Shown one piece after another: positions 61,470 through 64,000 of a stretch of 64,000 nt of DNA. Every line of letters starts with the position of its first letter. The first letter of the stretch is position 1. The DNA is from Pipra filicauda (lineage: Eukaryota > Chordata > Aves > Passeriformes > Pipridae), in assembly GCF_003945595.2 (NCBI RefSeq), contig NW_024104405.1, forward strand, positions 355,287 to 419,286, in the 5' to 3' direction. The notes below the pieces were generated by a model. That model saw nothing but the letters and a program-made list of their open reading frames with translations, searched no databases and was not told where the DNA came from. Both the position numbers and the translations under genes were made by a program.

Positions 61470-61640
61470 GTGAGTCTGTGCTCTGCGTGCACCCGATCGT
61501 AGGGATGTGTTGTGGGTTACAGGGGAGCTGGAGCCGCCTTGATTGGCTCTTTGACGCTTTCGGACCAATTGTGAGGCTCCATAGGCGGGGTTCTGACAGC
61601 TCGGGTGGAGGGGGACAGCGCCGAGTTATAAAAAGAAGGT
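61470..61640 (-). promoter_or_regulatory. TBX3: TBX3 core and proximal promoter (predicted)
   Basis: The block holds CCAAT on the minus strand (61546-61542), CCAAT on the plus strand (61565-61569), a GC box GGCGGGG (61584-61590) and a TTATAA core (61626-61631) that could act in either direction. The spacing from the minus CCAAT box would place a start near 61465-61485; use of the TTATAA core would place it near 61600. It lies at the edge of a strongly CpG-rich region, typical for developmental regulators. Confidence 0.5.
61627..61635 (+). promoter_or_regulatory. Plus-strand TATA box, possible divergent promoter
   Basis: TATAAAAAG is a full consensus TATA box on the plus strand, pointing away from TBX3, with CCAAT and GC-box motifs 40-90 bp upstream of it. 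A start near 61660 would give a divergent transcript. No exon structure is apparent in the remaining 2.3 kb. Confidence 0.35.
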
Positions 61641-61689
61641 GTCGGAAACTGTAACGCTGCAGCAAAGCATCACTAGTACTCCGGGCCGT

Positions 61690-62980
61690 GTGAATATGTC
61701 AACATGATCAGAGGGGAGGGAGCAGGGAGGGAGGAGGGAAGGGGCCGGCAGCGCCCGCCTCTAGGGGGGTACTGGGGGCCGCCTCGCCCCCCGGCCCCGG
61801 CCTCCCGGGCAGTGCCCGCCCGCTCTCCCCCGGTAGGAGCTTCCAAAGCGCCGGGACCGGGGGGGGGGGCTCCACGCTTGGCGCTGGGGTCCGAGCCTGC
61901 GAGCCCCTCCCTCCCCAAAACGCCGCTGGTATCGTAACGGGGGGCACCCCGGCTGTCCCCCCCGCCCCGGACCCCCCTCGGGAGGCCGCGGGCCCCGCCG
62001 CCCCGCACGCCCATCCCCGCAGCCGCCGGGTCGGTGTCACCCTCCCCTCCCTGCCGCTCCCCCGCTCGTTTTCCACCCCCCCCCCCTCCGCTCCGCCGCG
62101 AAAGTCGCTTTCTTTAAACGACCCCTCCGCGCCGGCAGCCGGGCGCTTTCCTTCCCCCCGCAAATCCGGGGGTGACCCCCGGGAGGTGGAGGGGCGGCCC
62201 GGGGGGTGGCTCTGCGGGTCTCCCCCCGGCTCGGGGCTGGGCTCCGGCGGCTCCAGCGGCCGCGGCCGCCGTTATTATTGTTGTGGTGGGCGGCTGGAGG
62301 CTGCGGACCCGGCGGCTGCGGATCGCGGCGGGGGCTTGGGAAGGGAAGAGGGGCGACGGCGACGGCTGGAAAATGGGATTTTTATTTATTAATTATTCCC
62401 CTTTTTCCTTTCTCTGGCTCTGAGGATTAAGGCCACTCGGCTGGCGCTGGCGCCGAGAGGGTTACGCTCCCACACCCCTCCTCTTCCACGAGGTGCGCGG
62501 GGAGGAGACGGGAAGTGCGGCTTTCCCTGCACCCGGGCCGGGGCAGCGCCGGGCGGGGGGGCCCAGCCCCGGGTTACCCCCGTGCCCGGGCTCGCGTGGA
62601 GCCAAAGACACCCCCCCTGGGGAGAGCGTCACGCGTGGGTCCGATGCGACCCCGCGGAGAAGGAAGAACTGGGCAGGATCCTCCTGGGAAGTTTCTGGGG
62701 AGACATATTCCTTGGGGGGGGGGGGGGTGACAGTACAGGGAAGCGAAAGGGGGCTTGCGGCTGTGCGTGTCGTGGGGGCCGTGGGCATGCAGGGCTCGGA
62801 GCGCCCACCCGTGTGTCAGGGGGGATATTTCCCCGCTGGGAGGTGCCGGATCATTACTCTCCCCTGGGGAGGGGGGGGATCTCCTGACGCCCCCCACCCT
62901 GCGTTAAAGAGGGGAGGATAATCCTCCGGGAGCGGAGCGGGGGAGCGCGGGGGCTCGGCGCTGGCTGCGCGCAGATGGGA
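61690..62980. promoter_or_regulatory. CpG-island-like sequence upstream of TBX3
   Basis: Very GC- and CpG-rich unique sequence with G or C homopolymers (for example near 61860 and 62718). No gene was recognised. It is continuous with the predicted promoter and best read as the upstream part of the TBX3 CpG island. Confidence 0.6.
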
Positions 62981-62984
62981 GCGG

Positions 62985-63115
62985 AACCTCTAAAGTGATT
63001 AGCTCTTCTAACATTGCATTTTTGACGCACATGGTTAAGAGCGCTTGGCGCCAGCTTGGTGAAGTCCCTGTAGTAACCAGCGTCTAGGATCGCTTTGCAT
63101 TCACCAAAATATCTC
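62985..63115. promoter_or_regulatory. Candidate upstream cis-regulatory patch
   Basis: An AT-balanced segment sharply bounded by CpG-rich sequence on both sides. It contains GTGATTAG, TAACATTGCAT, TTTTGACGCA and CTTTGCATTCAC motifs (homeodomain, POU-like and CREB-like). Such an isolated low-GC patch inside an island is often a conserved element, but conservation is untested. Confidence 0.3.
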
Positions 63116-63640
63116 CCCTTTGGTGGGGGGTTGGGGGGTGAAGAGAGGAGGAGGAGGGAGGAAAGGAAGCGGGAGTAATGCGTTCAGAGAGGATGGGGGG
63201 GGGGGGGAAGTCTGATGTGTTTCACGGAGCCAGGAGCCTGGCTACCCGCGCAGCGCTGCGCTGTGCAGCTGCTTATCGACGAACAGAGCGAGCCTTTCCA
63301 ACCTCTGCTCAGAACCGGTTCTCGAGCTCCCGCCTCGGTGGGAACCCCCAAACCCTTACGCCTTCCCCTTTAGCAGCGCCCGCAACAAACGCCCGGCGGC
63401 TCCAAGAAGTTCGCCGCGATTTACCCCGAGCGGGGCCGCCGCTCTCTCACGGGGACCGGGAGGTGCCCGCGGGCTCCCGCGGGACAAGCGCAGCCGCCCC
63501 CGGCCCCGCCGCGCCCCGGGCCCCGCGCCCGCCCCGCCGGAGCTCGCCCTCGGCGCCGCGGCACCCACCGGAGGCGCCGCCGCCCTCCGCGCCCGCCCCG
63601 CACCTTGCACCGCGCTCCGCACCCACCCGCGGAGCGAAAT
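63116..63640. other. CpG-rich upstream sequence
   Basis: Island-like sequence with a G-run near 63195 and a dense C/G block at 63370-63610. Long open frames here lack low-frequency codons and family similarity and are attributed to composition. Confidence 0.5.
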
Positions 63641-64000
63641 AAAACGTTCTGCCGCTTATGATTTCCAATTCCAGCGTCTGCCTAATGGCGTGCAAACTTC
63701 CGCCAGTTCCGAGTGACCTCCCCGACGAAGCCCCCCGGAGACTCGTATTATGAAGGGAGGCTGCACTAATCTAAGATCAAAAGCGGGAAGGTGCGAACAG
63801 TCTTTGTCTCCCTTCGGCCGCCTCATTCCCCCTTCTGTGTGTGATAAATCTACCCTGGCGCCGACTGCGCGCTGGATGATTAATTTGCAAGCAAACAAAA
63901 GGGACCTGATGGCCAGCCATCTTAGTTAAATATTGGCCAGTGCTTCCAGCTACTTGTTAGCCGCCTCTTTGCCAGAAATAAATAAATAAGCGAGGCGGAG
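63641..64000. promoter_or_regulatory. Candidate distal upstream regulatory element
   Basis: Balanced-composition unique sequence after the CpG block. It contains GATGATTAATTTGCAAGCAAAC (homeodomain plus forkhead-like sites, about 63876-63897), CTAATCTAAGATCAAAAG (TCF/LEF-like) and TTGGCCAG repeats. It looks like a developmental enhancer by motif density only. No gene was seen to the window end. Confidence 0.3.

Overview
This window is vertebrate nuclear DNA, almost certainly from a bird. Two observations support this. It carries one intact multi-exon gene that reads as TBX3, with a coding sequence very close to the mammalian protein. It also carries several short, 5'-truncated retroposon tails with the avian CR1 3'-end signature (variants of 'ggttggaagggacctt' followed or preceded by a 'gattct/agaatc' tail). 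Interspersed repeats are otherwise sparse and there is no sign of Alu or L1 sequence. I cannot fix the species. The CR1 tails resemble those common in Neoaves, but I cannot classify them without a library.

The gene is TBX3 on the minus strand, seven coding exons between 60426 (ATG) and 49584 (end of TAA), with a 731-residue product. Every splice junction was placed by GT-AG rules, reading-frame continuity and recognisable T-box protein sequence. The 3' UTR probably runs to about 47765, where a palindrome carries AATAAA on both strands. The 5' UTR and promoter lie at roughly 60.4-61.65 kb, with CCAAT boxes, a GC box and a TATA-like element. The segment 61.7-64 kb is CpG-rich upstream sequence broken by two AT-balanced patches that may be regulatory.

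The segment 1-47.7 kb lies downstream of TBX3. In other amniotes the neighbour on this side is TBX5, transcribed in the same direction, so this is probably part of the TBX3-TBX5 regulatory desert. No protein-coding gene in it can be supported. It holds six CR1 fragments besides ordinary unique sequence (at about 4.8, 12.9, 24.3, 26.8, 29.3 and 30.5 kb) and a seventh at 33.1 kb. It also holds a roughly 165-bp sequence present twice (18.67 and 20.32 kb) and a 1.3-kb minisatellite with a 37-bp unit (33.55-34.83 kb). From about 40.4 to 46.9 kb there is a series of CpG-island-like blocks separated by AT-rich patches with homeodomain, NKX2, GATA and T-box-like motifs. These patches are the best candidates for cis-regulatory elements of TBX3, but conservation could not be tested here.

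Nothing in the window looks like a mobile system, a CRISPR array or a bacterial operon. The more unusual signals are structural or regulatory: the bidirectional polyadenylation palindrome, the TATA elements facing away from TBX3, the higher-order minisatellite, the apparent lack of alternative exon 2a, a weak intron-6 donor and a long polypurine tract in intron 5.
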